Source: a virus
Length of the DNA: 64,000 nucleotides
Virus record (IMG/VR): IMGVR_UViG_3300012964_000004
Span: 1 to 64,000 of that record
Direction: 5' to 3' (one strand)
Every line of letters begins with the position of its first letter. The stretch's first letter is position 1. The notes under the pieces were generated by a model, which saw only the letters and a list, made by a program, of their open reading frames with translations, was not told the DNA's origin and did not search any database. This document shows, one piece after another, positions 10,328 to 18,980 of this stretch. Both the position numbers and the translations under genes were made by a program.

Positions 10328-10777
10328 ATGGCTACTGAACTACTCAAAACCCCACCTTACGCTCCTGGTCATCTTGTCGCTGAGTCTTTGCGTGACGCCG
10401 TGCGCGTCATGGTAACTCCAAGCGCCGCATTCAGTGCTGTGGGTGATGGCACAATCACGACCGCCCTGGTTCGTGTGCCTGCCAATACCCTCATCATCGG
10501 TGTGCTAGCTGAAGTTACCACGGCCTTCAATGGAACAGCCCCCATCTACAATTTCGGGGACAGTGATAACGCGGTTGCTCTTTGGGCAAGCTCGGATCTC
10601 ACTACCCCGCTCGCCTCCACTGGTTTCAAGGGGCTGTTCAATGGTAAGGAATACACGGCTGCGCAGGATCTCATCGCCACGTTCGCAAACGCTTCGTCCG
10701 ACTCTAGTGCTGGAGCCATGCGCTTCTGGCTGCTGTACAGCACCGAGATAGACAAGCGCCGTGTCAAGTCCACATAA
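10328..10777 (+). CDS. Putative head decoration protein, paralogue 1
   Basis: 149 aa, beta-rich, Ala/Thr-rich and without membrane segments. It shares a diagnostic block with the next protein: GDSDNAVALWASSDL here, GDSDSAAGFLASADL there, each followed by STG. Both also end in an aromatic strand (RFWLLYS against EVYMIYS). Two tandem paralogues directly after the capsid gene suggest capsid decoration or head-surface proteins. A head-completion role cannot be excluded. An AGGAGAAC ribosome site precedes the start. Confidence 0.75.
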   Translation: MATELLKTPPYAPGHLVAESLRDAVRVMVTPSAAFSAVGDGTITTALVRVPANTLIIGVLAEVTTAFNGTAPIYNFGDSDNAVALWASSDLTTPLASTGFKGLFNGKEYTAAQDLIATFANASSDSSAGAMRFWLLYSTEIDKRRVKST

Positions 10778-10793
10778 CGATTGAGGTGATGCT

Positions 10794-11234
10794 ATGGCTA
10801 AAACACTTCCGTACAAGGGCGAGTTCCTCAACTCTTTCGACTATCCTGCTCCATTGCGCTGCGCCCGTCTGACCATGGGAGCTTCCAGTGACAATGATGT
10901 TGTCTTGGGTGACGCTGCCACATACAATCTCTTCACTGTGCCTGCGGGCACTCTGGTACATGAGATTGCTTCCCGCGTTGTCACAGCCGTCACTGCTTCC
11001 GTCACTATCACCATTGGTGACAGTGACTCAGCGGCTGGCTTCCTGGCCTCAGCCGATCTCGCTCCGCAGTCCACAGGCGTCTTGCTGGTTTCTTCCAGGG
11101 GTGCAGCCGAAGCCTATGCTGGCGGTAAGATTTACGATGCTGAGCAATCCATCCAAGCGGTCACCGCTGCAGCCACAGTTGCTGCTGGCGTAGTCGAAGT
11201 CTACATGATTTACTCGATGGCAGGTGCTGACTAA
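10794..11234 (+). CDS. Putative head decoration protein, paralogue 2
   Basis: 146 aa, a diverged tandem paralogue of the previous gene. Both share the GDSDxA...ASxDL core, the VPAGTLV/VPANTLI strand and the C-terminal MIYS/LLYS strand. It is very rich in Ala, Val and Thr. The start is preceded by TGAGGTGAT. A perfect hairpin lies just after its stop, so this seems to be the last gene of the scaffold-capsid transcription segment. The function is inferred from its place. Confidence 0.74.
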   Translation: MAKTLPYKGEFLNSFDYPAPLRCARLTMGASSDNDVVLGDAATYNLFTVPAGTLVHEIASRVVTAVTASVTITIGDSDSAAGFLASADLAPQSTGVLLVSSRGAAEAYAGGKIYDAEQSIQAVTAAATVAAGVVEVYMIYSMAGAD

Positions 11235-11245
11235 CTCGCAACCGA

Positions 11246-11269
11246 CTAGGGCGGGGCAACCCGCCCTAG
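11246..11269 (+). other. Perfect RNA hairpin with GCAA tetraloop after the capsid genes
   Basis: CTAGGGCGGG and CCCGCCCTAG pair over 10 bases around a GCAA (GNRA-type) loop. No T-run follows on either strand, so it is not a classic intrinsic terminator. It could act as a partial terminator or as a 3' stabiliser of the capsid mRNA. Confidence 0.6.
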
Positions 11270-11288
11270 ACAATTAGAAGGAGACATC

Positions 11289-12458
11289 ATGAAAAAAGTC
11301 GCATTGGTCGGCTTCTCTACGGCGACGCGTCATCAAGCTCCGTTTGAGGATGAAAGTGTAGAGATCTGGGGCTGTAATGAAGGCTATGTGCTGCCATTTC
11401 CACGGATAGCACGCTGGTTTCAGTTGCACAATTACCAGACTTTCAGCCGAGAGAACAATCAAAACGACCTGAACCATTACGCCTGGCTCAAAAGCGTAAC
11501 CGATTTTCCGATCTATATGCAGAGGGTCTATCCGAACATTCCCATGAGCGTTCAATATCCCATCGATGCGATTGTGGAATACTTTGGGCTGCCATATTTT
11601 TCCTCGACTTTCGCCTATATGATTGCGCTGGCTATCTATGAAGGTTACGAATGGATTGGCCACTATGGTTTTGAGATGGCCACTGACTCAGAATATTTCC
11701 ATCAGCGTCCCAACGCGGAGTATCTCATCGGATGGGCGAAAGGCAAGGGCATTTATGTCCAATCACCTGTCGATGGTAATCTGCTACGGGGGCGGATGTA
11801 TGCGTATGAAGATGAGTCCATAGGTTTCAGACAGCAGTTGGAATTCCGCAAGGCACTGCTGGCTGGCCAACTGAAAAAGCAGGAAGAGAAATTCTGGCTT
11901 TTGACAGGGCAAAACAATATTTTGAATGCGCTGGCGGCTGGTCGAGATCCCATCTTGGAGAACTTGGCCGCAGGCGGTTTGGAAATCACACTGCCCTATC
12001 AAATGAAATTACAACAAGAATTACTGGATGCTTCCGCTCTGGCTAACACGATCAACGGTGCCAGGATGGAAGTTGACTTGATGATCCAGATATTTGACAA
12101 TCAGAACGGTACAAAGGCGGTAGATTATGTCACGAAAGAGATCGAGCAAAATCGAACAAGCGCAGAAGGAACAGGAAGTCCTGTCATCCCAGGTGAGAAC
12201 GGACGGGATGGGGGAAGCCCCAGTGATCCAGGACTTATTGTCGGACAAATTCGTGGAGGGGAAGAACACGGAAGCGATGAGCATAGCCCTGGCCTTGCAA
12301 CAGTTAGTGCGGGGGCAGAACGCGATCCTCAGTCAGATGCAAGGACAAGGAGAACAGATCAGCCAACTCCAGCAGCGCATGGAGATCATAGACCAAGACG
12401 CCGCCCGTTGGCAGAACGACAAACAGAAATTCATGGAGGAGATCCAGGCCAAGTCTGA
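11289..12458 (+). CDS. Conserved phage Rossmann-like protein (paralogue of the 47207 gene)
   Basis: 389 aa as an open frame. Residues 1 to about 230 hold a conserved phage domain of unknown function. It begins with a nucleotide-fold-like strand (MKKVALVGF), has EIWGCNE near 35 and the block AYMIALAIYEGYEWIGHYGFEM near 115-136, then SEYFHQRPNAEYLIG. This resembles Rossmann-type glycosyltransferase or MptE-like proteins, but no activity can be assigned. A second copy sits at 47207. From 12127 the frame overlaps the next gene, and its last 110 residues are Arg/Pro/Gly-rich and look like a by-product of that gene's codons. The start has AGAAGGAGACATC in front. Confidence 0.78.
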   Translation: MKKVALVGFSTATRHQAPFEDESVEIWGCNEGYVLPFPRIARWFQLHNYQTFSRENNQNDLNHYAWLKSVTDFPIYMQRVYPNIPMSVQYPIDAIVEYFGLPYFSSTFAYMIALAIYEGYEWIGHYGFEMATDSEYFHQRPNAEYLIGWAKGKGIYVQSPVDGNLLRGRMYAYEDESIGFRQQLEFRKALLAGQLKKQEEKFWLLTGQNNILNALAAGRDPILENLAAGGLEITLPYQMKLQQELLDASALANTINGARMEVDLMIQIFDNQNGTKAVDYVTKEIEQNRTSAEGTGSPVIPGENGRDGGSPSDPGLIVGQIRGGEEHGSDEHSPGLATVSAGAERDPQSDARTRRTDQPTPAAHGDHRPRRRPLAERQTEIHGGDPGQV

Positions 12459-12918
12459 AGCGTTACTGATCAAGAACCCCGAGGAAAAAGCAAAGCTGGT
12501 CGCCAGGGCAGGCGCCCATGTACAACAGGCGATTGCTGCGGCTCGAGTGCTGAAGAGTACAGGCGATCTTGAATTTGCCGCGTGGCTGGCTCAGCAACCT
12601 GTAGTAACGATTACTTCACCTGGAAAACCTGTCACGATCAATCGAGATGGCGTGATCCAATCTGTGCTGGAAGATGAAGTCATTCGCATCCGCAACAAGA
12701 AATGGGTGCTGCCGCCTGGAATTCCAGTGGATGTGCCCAAGCCTGTGGCAGAAGAGTTCTTTGCCAGACAGAAGATCAGACAAGAGACCTTGGAGCGCAA
12801 GAAAATTTTGAATGCCAACGCTCCGATGGATAATACGGTTATGGCACGTAAATGGAATGAGATCAATCAGAAGTTTGGATCTCAGACTGACTTCATGCAA
12901 TCTGAGGATAGAGGCTGA
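12127..12918 (+). CDS. Coiled-coil virion-region protein of unknown function
   Basis: 263 aa. Residues about 1-30 are basic and charged. Residues 45-110 form a Gln/Glu-rich coiled coil (LSQMQGQGEQISQLQQRMEI). A compact C-terminal part includes VTITSPGKPVTINRDGVIQS. It overlaps the end of the previous open frame by 332 bases in the +1 frame. AAAGGCGG lies about ten bases before the start. The codon pattern here looks more natural than in the overlapping frame. It may be a head-tail or assembly factor, but I do not recognise it. Confidence 0.72.
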   Translation: MSRKRSSKIEQAQKEQEVLSSQVRTDGMGEAPVIQDLLSDKFVEGKNTEAMSIALALQQLVRGQNAILSQMQGQGEQISQLQQRMEIIDQDAARWQNDKQKFMEEIQAKSEALLIKNPEEKAKLVARAGAHVQQAIAAARVLKSTGDLEFAAWLAQQPVVTITSPGKPVTINRDGVIQSVLEDEVIRIRNKKWVLPPGIPVDVPKPVAEEFFARQKIRQETLERKKILNANAPMDNTVMARKWNEINQKFGSQTDFMQSEDRG

Positions 12919-12920
12919 CC

Positions 12921-14048
12921 ATGACTCGACCTACTTCAACCCGAGCACAACTGCGTAGAGCGATTGCGATGCGCTTGATGATGCCCTTTGCTCGCAGAAT
13001 TTCCTACGGTCATGCGACTGCGACTGGTGGCTCTACTACCACATTGATCGATACCGTCAACTTGAAGCAGCCACTCAATTATTGGGTTGGACAATGGCTT
13101 TTCTTGACTACCGCAGATGTGACGCGACGGATCATAGGTTTCAATCCCCTGGTCACCACGCTCTCGCTGGAATATGCGCTGGCGGCAGCTATAATAAATG
13201 GTACCGATTATGAAATCCATTCAGTTTTCAATGCTCTGGAAATTCATGAAGCTATCAATCAGTCCATCAATGCCAGCTTCCCACTCTTCTTTGAAACTGT
13301 GGAAGATGACAGCCTTGTGATCTGTGAAAATACCATGGAGTATAGTTTAGCCACTATCGTCCCCAGTGTTGGAATTGTGCATGGAGTGGCACTGGAGCGC
13401 CCTATTACCCGAATATATGCAATAGTGGAAAGTTATGAAGAAGGAGAACCTGCAACAGTTACCTTCCAGGGGGATAATTCCACAGCCGATGTTGAAACTG
13501 GCTGGAGACTTTCTTTTTATGATGGCACAGGCAAGGGTCATGAATTTGCCGTCCTGTCCGCAGGGTCGAACACCGTGACGATTGCTCCCCCAAGTATAGT
13601 TCCAGTGAATGGAACTAAAGCCATGCTCTGGGATCCAAATGATCAGCAGCTAGACTGGTATCACATGAAGCATGTGCATTTTGACTCCAAAGAATGGCCT
13701 ACTAACTTACGCCTGTATACTCCAATTTATGCCTATCGGGGTAGTCGGTTACGGATCAAGTACAGCACCATGCCACAGGCACTGACCATCGATGCCAGCA
13801 CCACAGTTGTGCCTCAAGAATATATTGTTCCTAAGGCGGTTTCCCTCCTATGCAAGACTCGTGTGGGTGATAATCGTGTGGATCGCCAGCGTTACGCAGC
13901 CATGGCAGAAGAATATGAAAAAGAAGCTGAAAATTACAAGAAGATGAACCGCTTCCTGCTACCCGACACCGAATTATGGATGGAGGGCAGTGACTTGCCT
14001 GATCAATATGTCCAAGATCCGCAGGGTGATCCCTTGGGTTGGAGATAA
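12921..14048 (+). CDS. Putative head-tail adaptor / neck protein
   Basis: 375 aa. A beta-rich N-terminal and central part is followed by a helical C-terminal segment (RVDRQRYAAMAEEYEKEAEN, about 325-345). Podophage adaptors (gp11-like) and head-completion proteins often end in such a tyrosine- and alanine-rich helix. It lies between the capsid cluster and the propeller-like tail protein, as an adaptor would. It starts two bases after the previous stop. The assignment rests on order and general shape only. Confidence 0.6.
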   Translation: MTRPTSTRAQLRRAIAMRLMMPFARRISYGHATATGGSTTTLIDTVNLKQPLNYWVGQWLFLTTADVTRRIIGFNPLVTTLSLEYALAAAIINGTDYEIHSVFNALEIHEAINQSINASFPLFFETVEDDSLVICENTMEYSLATIVPSVGIVHGVALERPITRIYAIVESYEEGEPATVTFQGDNSTADVETGWRLSFYDGTGKGHEFAVLSAGSNTVTIAPPSIVPVNGTKAMLWDPNDQQLDWYHMKHVHFDSKEWPTNLRLYTPIYAYRGSRLRIKYSTMPQALTIDASTTVVPQEYIVPKAVSLLCKTRVGDNRVDRQRYAAMAEEYEKEAENYKKMNRFLLPDTELWMEGSDLPDQYVQDPQGDPLGWR

Positions 14049-14051
14049 AAC

Positions 14052-16097
14052 ATGGATACATCTGAGGACATCCAACTTGCAGGCCGTCCTTACCGCATTG
14101 ACATCACTTCCTACCGCGATAAAGATCTAGCCGATTTCTCACCCCGCGCTTCTGTCCCAGGTGGATCCATTTCACAATCTGAACTCATGCTCTATCAGCC
14201 GCTGAACCTCACGGACTGGCGGCACGGCATCGGCTTTCAATGGCACACGGACGCGATGGGCTATATGTATTCAATGGGCAACATCGACACCCGCCAGCCT
14301 GGGATCGCTATGCTGTTCACCTCGCCAACTGCAATCCAAGATACAGGCGACACAGTGGGAACCAAGATCGGCATGTGCTTGTTCAACAGCGCGATGTATA
14401 CCTGGGGTTCGACAGGCCTGCGCAAATGGGATGGAGCTACTTGGACTTCCATATACAGTGCGGGTGCAGTGAATTGTGTTCTGCCCACAGGTGATTATCT
14501 TTTCTTCTGTCCAAATAATGGGCGCATCCAGAAGATGGATACCAATGGCAACATCACCAATGCAGGTTTGGATATTTATGCAGGCGACTACAAGTGGCTT
14601 TGCATTCACAAAGGCTACATCTATGCGGGCAAGGATGGAGAACGGCGCATCCATTACGCTTCAGAAGAAGATCTATCCGATCTGGAGGGCGGCGGGCCTA
14701 AGGATGGAGAGAACGAAGATGCTGCCCTGATCAATGTGGGTGCAGGTAAGTTTCCAACCCTGGGAGCTACCTCTTACGGACAGGAATTATTTATCTTCCG
14801 CAAGGATGGTGTATGGGTGCTTGGCTCAGACAACATCGCCCGCCGCATTCTGGATTATAGTAGCGAGTCCAGCGACGATAACTTCAAGGGCTACTGCATT
14901 TTCAATGGTTATTTATATTTCTCGGTGCGCAACAAGATTTTCCAGTGGAACGGTTCCCGTCTGGTGGATGTCACCCCACCCAGAATTACGGATCAATTTC
15001 CTTACTCTGAAATCAAGACGATCGGCCCGATGCTAACTGCCAACAATTTCTTGTACATGCTGGCCAACTGGGAACATCAGCCGATCACTACCGAATATGT
15101 CGGTTATTATGGCTCGGGCACATTCACTTCGCTGTTTTGCTATGATGGTGTAGGCTGGCACAAATTGGCTGATTTGGTTTACAGTGATGGCCTGCCTGGA
15201 ACCAGTTGCATGTGCTATGACGGCGACAACAACAAGTTATACTTTTCGATCGGCAACTCTGTGGCTGCCAGTCGTTATGATGGTTACTTCGCCATGGGAA
15301 CGACAAACCTGCCATCTGCACCCTACCAGACGGGTGCGGGTACCAACGTCCTGCTCAGCAGCCGCCTGGACATGGGCTTCCGCAGGGTGAAGAAATTCTC
15401 GCCGAGCCTCATGATCGAGGCCTCCAACATTTATTATGATCCTGTCAATACTAGCTCGAACCATTATCTGAAACTTTATGCCATCTTTGGCGTCGGCGAG
15501 AATGATTTGGGCGTGGATGAATTGGCTTATGTTTTCCTGGGGGACGTGATCCACAATGGCATCAACGAAATTTACCTGCCTGGGATTTCTCTTATAGGTT
15601 TCCCTATGGCTCACGTAAGAGGCGCACCTCGTTTGGGTATAATCCCAGGCGTGGAAATGCCAAGTCAACGGTATATTGATGTGATCAGACCAGCGCATAG
15701 TGTGGTCAAGCCGTTTGTCTCTACTTATAACTATGTCATCCTGCTGGTTGAATTCATTACAGAGGACAATACAGAGTCACCAATTCTGGAAGGCCTGACG
15801 ATGCGCTTCCTGTTGCGTCCGAATGTGTTCTATGGTTACAACTTCAATGTGGTTGCCGCCGACAACATGGTATATGGCGACACTATAGACACTCGCACAG
15901 CCACCCAGATTGTGGCCGAACTCAAAGCAATCCGCGACTCAAAAGTGCCTGTCGATTTCGTGGACATCTATGGCAATACTGTTCAGGTGTATGTCAGTTC
16001 CGTTACCAATCAAGGTATAGAGCGCCACGAAAACCATGAGAATGAAATGCACAGCATTGAGAGCTTTGTCAATCTGAACCTTGTGGAATGTAAATAA
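14052..16097 (+). CDS. Putative tail nozzle/tubular protein, beta-propeller-like
   Basis: 681 aa. The protein has repeated Trp/Gly/Asp blade-like segments: GLRKWDGATWTSI, NGRIQKMDTNGN, GQELFIFRKDGVWVLGSDN, NGYLYFSVRNKIFQWNGS and SLFCYDGVGWHKLADL. These suggest a propeller in residues about 90-420, followed by further beta domains. Tail tubular B/nozzle proteins of podophages have this design and follow the adaptor gene, as here. It overlaps the next gene by one base (TAATG). It could instead be a receptor-binding propeller. Confidence 0.6.
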   Translation: MDTSEDIQLAGRPYRIDITSYRDKDLADFSPRASVPGGSISQSELMLYQPLNLTDWRHGIGFQWHTDAMGYMYSMGNIDTRQPGIAMLFTSPTAIQDTGDTVGTKIGMCLFNSAMYTWGSTGLRKWDGATWTSIYSAGAVNCVLPTGDYLFFCPNNGRIQKMDTNGNITNAGLDIYAGDYKWLCIHKGYIYAGKDGERRIHYASEEDLSDLEGGGPKDGENEDAALINVGAGKFPTLGATSYGQELFIFRKDGVWVLGSDNIARRILDYSSESSDDNFKGYCIFNGYLYFSVRNKIFQWNGSRLVDVTPPRITDQFPYSEIKTIGPMLTANNFLYMLANWEHQPITTEYVGYYGSGTFTSLFCYDGVGWHKLADLVYSDGLPGTSCMCYDGDNNKLYFSIGNSVAASRYDGYFAMGTTNLPSAPYQTGAGTNVLLSSRLDMGFRRVKKFSPSLMIEASNIYYDPVNTSSNHYLKLYAIFGVGENDLGVDELAYVFLGDVIHNGINEIYLPGISLIGFPMAHVRGAPRLGIIPGVEMPSQRYIDVIRPAHSVVKPFVSTYNYVILLVEFITEDNTESPILEGLTMRFLLRPNVFYGYNFNVVAADNMVYGDTIDTRTATQIVAELKAIRDSKVPVDFVDIYGNTVQVYVSSVTNQGIERHENHENEMHSIESFVNLNLVECK

Positions 16098-16795
16098 TGC
16101 CTATCAGTCGTATTCGCACCCCACGCTACATCAGTCCAAGCAAAGTGGGCAAGCGTAAGCGCATCCATATCCCACAGCCAGAAGAGCGCCCATTGATCTT
16201 CCGCGCCAAAGATGTGGTGCGTTGGGGTAGCGTCAACTTAGAACCTTGGTGGTTTACGCTGCATCGTCGTGGTGCCAGACGCCCCAATGTGGGTGAAGAT
16301 CCGCTGGAAGCGCGGGCTATTTCCAAAAATGCGATCCGTGGCACGCTACCTGAGCGCATCGTCTATCTTTATTTGGTAGAAAGATTACGGTTCAGGCCAA
16401 ACATAGACTTTGATTTTCAAAGTTCACTTCAAGGTGGTCGCATGGAGCTTGGCGGCATTGTGGCTGACTTCCTGTTTCCGTTCTTGAAGATCATCATCCA
16501 GGTGATGGGGCCAACCCACAATGATTTTCTGCGCCAAAAGAAAGACATTGAACAGGAAGGCGATCTGACCAATATGGGCTTTCGTGTATTCGTCATCGAT
16601 GACACCACCATCTATGATGAGTATTTGTTCGAGGAATGGATGCGACGTGCCTTTGGCCTGGCCAATGGTATGGGTGGCTCGAGTGGTGCACATGGATCCT
16701 ATGAAGCCGATACAGATATGTGGGGATTAGTGCTGCAAAAAATGCAAGTTATTACAATGTCACTCGAGCGAGCCGTGGGAGGTCAACATGGCTGA
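16097..16795 (+). CDS. VSR-like / PD-(D/E)XK-fold nuclease-like protein
   Basis: 232 aa. An Arg/Lys-rich N-terminus leads to a nuclease-like core: GTLPERIVYLYL near 93, then GGRMELGGIVADFLFPFLK near 118-136 and IIQVMGPTHNDF near 140. GFRVFVIDDTTI and a final helical pair follow. The VADF...IIQV...TH arrangement resembles the VSR/restriction-endonuclease fold seen in phage tail regions. The usual second acidic/lysine pair is replaced by Gln (IIQV), so activity is uncertain. A role at genome entry or as a structural relic is possible. Confidence 0.6.
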   Translation: MPISRIRTPRYISPSKVGKRKRIHIPQPEERPLIFRAKDVVRWGSVNLEPWWFTLHRRGARRPNVGEDPLEARAISKNAIRGTLPERIVYLYLVERLRFRPNIDFDFQSSLQGGRMELGGIVADFLFPFLKIIIQVMGPTHNDFLRQKKDIEQEGDLTNMGFRVFVIDDTTIYDEYLFEEWMRRAFGLANGMGGSSGAHGSYEADTDMWGLVLQKMQVITMSLERAVGGQHG

Positions 16796-17669
16796 CGCAC
16801 AAGATGTACTGAACGCCTTGACCAACCTGCAATATTCGGTGGAGTCGCTGCCATCCAAAATTCAAATACCTGCCACCCAAATCAAAATCGTAACAGGTTT
16901 ATCTGAAATCTCCGAGGATCTGGGCACTATCTTGGCGGGTGAATTTCGAGCAGGCAACAAGCTGGAACCTGGGAAGGGCTTCTCGGGTATGCGCATGGCC
17001 TATCCCGCCATGACCTACGGTGATGATCTTTGGAATTTGGTAGGTGTGAATAATGACGCTCTGCAATTTGGCGTGAGCGCAGATGATGGTAAGTTGTATG
17101 CAGGCGGAGGTGCGGTCGTACTGGATGCAACTGGGTTGCGCATTATTGGATCAGGTCTTACTGATCAGACAAAACAACTAAAATTTATTGTTGATGAAGG
17201 TGGAACAGAATATAAGACAGGCACAATTCTTGGAGATTATGGATCAAGCGACAATGCTGCGATGTGGATAATCACAAGGGTAACGGCAACGACTCCCTGG
17301 AATTCCACTTACACAATAATGATGGCGCTTGATGATGTCAATGCTACCGAGGGCCGCCTTTATCTAAGTTCCACGGGTTATGCAAGAATGTATGTATCTT
17401 CTTCTGATGTTCCCATTGTGTGTGAACTCGCACTCAATGCGTTATCAGGAGGAGGGCCTGCCACTGCTTCTCTCACTGCGCCAATAGTCGCACTAAATGG
17501 AACTTCGCTTATAAGGATGGAAACGCCAGTGACCATCGTAGAAGTCGCTGACTCTCCTGATACACCCACAAGCGGATATGGAGTGCTTTATGTGAAAACA
17601 GATGGAAATCTGTATTTCAAAAATGATGGTGGCACTGAATATAAACTCACCCCAGTACCGAGCACATAA
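16788..17669 (+). CDS. Tail fibre / receptor-binding-like virion protein
   Basis: 293 aa. A short helical N-terminus (about 1-50) would attach or trimerise. A Gly/Thr-rich beta region follows (FGVSADDGKLYAGGGAVVLD), ending in the fibre-like motif YVKTDGNLYFKNDGGTEYKL. Such repeating beta elements are common in fibre and capsid-peptide tips. The gene overlaps the nuclease-like gene by 8 bases and directly precedes the lysis block. The function is inferred. Confidence 0.6.
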   Translation: MADAQDVLNALTNLQYSVESLPSKIQIPATQIKIVTGLSEISEDLGTILAGEFRAGNKLEPGKGFSGMRMAYPAMTYGDDLWNLVGVNNDALQFGVSADDGKLYAGGGAVVLDATGLRIIGSGLTDQTKQLKFIVDEGGTEYKTGTILGDYGSSDNAAMWIITRVTATTPWNSTYTIMMALDDVNATEGRLYLSSTGYARMYVSSSDVPIVCELALNALSGGGPATASLTAPIVALNGTSLIRMETPVTIVEVADSPDTPTSGYGVLYVKTDGNLYFKNDGGTEYKLTPVPST

Positions 17670-17713
17670 TGAGTTTTCAACTGTACCTGCCTTTTATCGG
17701 AAAGGAGATCCCC

Positions 17714-18601
17714 ATGGCTTACAATCTGGTTATTGATATATCCCGCTGGCAAGTTTATGTTGACTATGCTGCCCTCAAAACGGCAGGCATTGTCAAAGGT
17801 GCGGTCGTCAAGTGTAGCCAGGGCAAAAGCGTCGATGCCCTTTTTGATACTCACGCTCTGGGTTTCACTGAACAGAACCTGCCCATGGCCGTTTACCACT
17901 GGTATGATCCCTACGTGGATGTGAAAACACAACTCGACACTATTCGGTCACAGATTAGCAAATATCCCCAGATCAATGCCGTGGCGATCGATGTCGAACA
18001 ATACGGCTGGACAATTTCTAATCTGATACCGATCAAGGATCCACTCTGGTTGGCAATCAACATTCTCAGCTTGGTCACAGGCGTAATGACCCTGGGTGTA
18101 AACGTGATGATCTACAGTCGCACGCTGCTGATCATGGAAAAGTTCAAATATCTAGTGATCACCGATCCAGCCAATGCTGCTAGCACCAACTGGCTATACC
18201 GCTCGGATCTGAATTTGATCAAATGGATGGCATCCTATCCATTTGGCAGCGCTGTAATTACCTGCACCTGGGAAGTGCTCATGTCTGGTTGGGCACCCAA
18301 GATCTTCTCCCCCTTCATCGCCAGCACTTGGCCGTCAAGTTACCGTTACTTCGATGCTTGGCAGTGGAGTGGCGACAAATTTGTCCTGCCCCATATCACC
18401 AACGCCAATGGCGGGGGAACGGCCATTGATCTGAATTACTTCAGCGACGAAGCTCTGGCGCGGTTTTCCAAGCCAGCCCTTCCGCCTGCTCCCGATTACA
18501 AAATATTGCTGGAGAATGTGTACAATGAATTAGTAGACTTGAAAGCTCATGATGTGAAAGAACTGGATTACGTCATGGGACTGATCAAGCCAGGAGGGTA
18601 G
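17714..18601 (+). CDS. GH25 lysozyme (endolysin)
   Basis: 295 aa from this start. It would cleave the beta-1,4 bond between MurNAc and GlcNAc of peptidoglycan at lysis. DISRWQ at residues 8-13, AVAIDVEQ near 94 and WQWSGD late in the domain, with a final AIDLNYF, are GH25 features. The DxE-type acids of the active site are present (D8; D and E in AIDVE). The C-terminal 40 residues are helical and may bind the wall. I chose the ATG with AAAGGAGA eight bases upstream. An ATG at 17669 overlaps the previous stop but has no ribosome site and would add 15 residues. Confidence 0.9.
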   Translation: MAYNLVIDISRWQVYVDYAALKTAGIVKGAVVKCSQGKSVDALFDTHALGFTEQNLPMAVYHWYDPYVDVKTQLDTIRSQISKYPQINAVAIDVEQYGWTISNLIPIKDPLWLAINILSLVTGVMTLGVNVMIYSRTLLIMEKFKYLVITDPANAASTNWLYRSDLNLIKWMASYPFGSAVITCTWEVLMSGWAPKIFSPFIASTWPSSYRYFDAWQWSGDKFVLPHITNANGGGTAIDLNYFSDEALARFSKPALPPAPDYKILLENVYNELVDLKAHDVKELDYVMGLIKPGG

Positions 18602-18602
18602 T

Positions 18603-18980
18603 ATGGAACCGTTGCCTTCAGGCTATGCAGTTTGGGTGGATGTTGCCCAGATAATGACCACTGTACTGGCAGCCGCGATCATTATCACAGAATTCTGGAG
18701 AACCAGGAAGCCGAACGGTGGCCACATCGCTGAGCCACTGCTGTTGATTATGTGGATGATGCACACCATCATCTACTATGCGTTTGTATTTCTGTGTAAA
18801 GCAGAAGTGATCCATATTCAAGACAGTGCTGTGTTCTTCACTTCCTGGTCAGCCACCCTTCGCTTCCATGGCTACACCTCTCTGTTTGTCTTGTCCTTGT
18901 TGAAAATCAACAAGACCAAGCTCATCAAGAAAGCGAAGGAGGAATTCTTGAATGGATCCAGTGGTAGTGGAACCCCTTAG
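18603..18980 (+). CDS. Small membrane protein, holin candidate
   Basis: 125 aa with about three hydrophobic segments: near 10-27 (VAQIMTTVLAAAIIITEF), 43-65 (PLLLIMWMMHTIIYYAFVFL) and 88-100. A basic C-terminal tail (KINKTKLIKKAKEE) follows. It lies one base after the lysozyme stop and overlaps the next gene by 29 bases. The location and topology fit a holin or another lysis membrane protein. No family signature is evident. Confidence 0.7.
   Translation: MEPLPSGYAVWVDVAQIMTTVLAAAIIITEFWRTRKPNGGHIAEPLLLIMWMMHTIIYYAFVFLCKAEVIHIQDSAVFFTSWSATLRFHGYTSLFVLSLLKINKTKLIKKAKEEFLNGSSGSGTP

Noticed and set aside
11246-11269. A normal terminator after the capsid genes
   Set aside because: The stem is perfect, but no T-run follows on either strand. 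Listed as a hairpin only.
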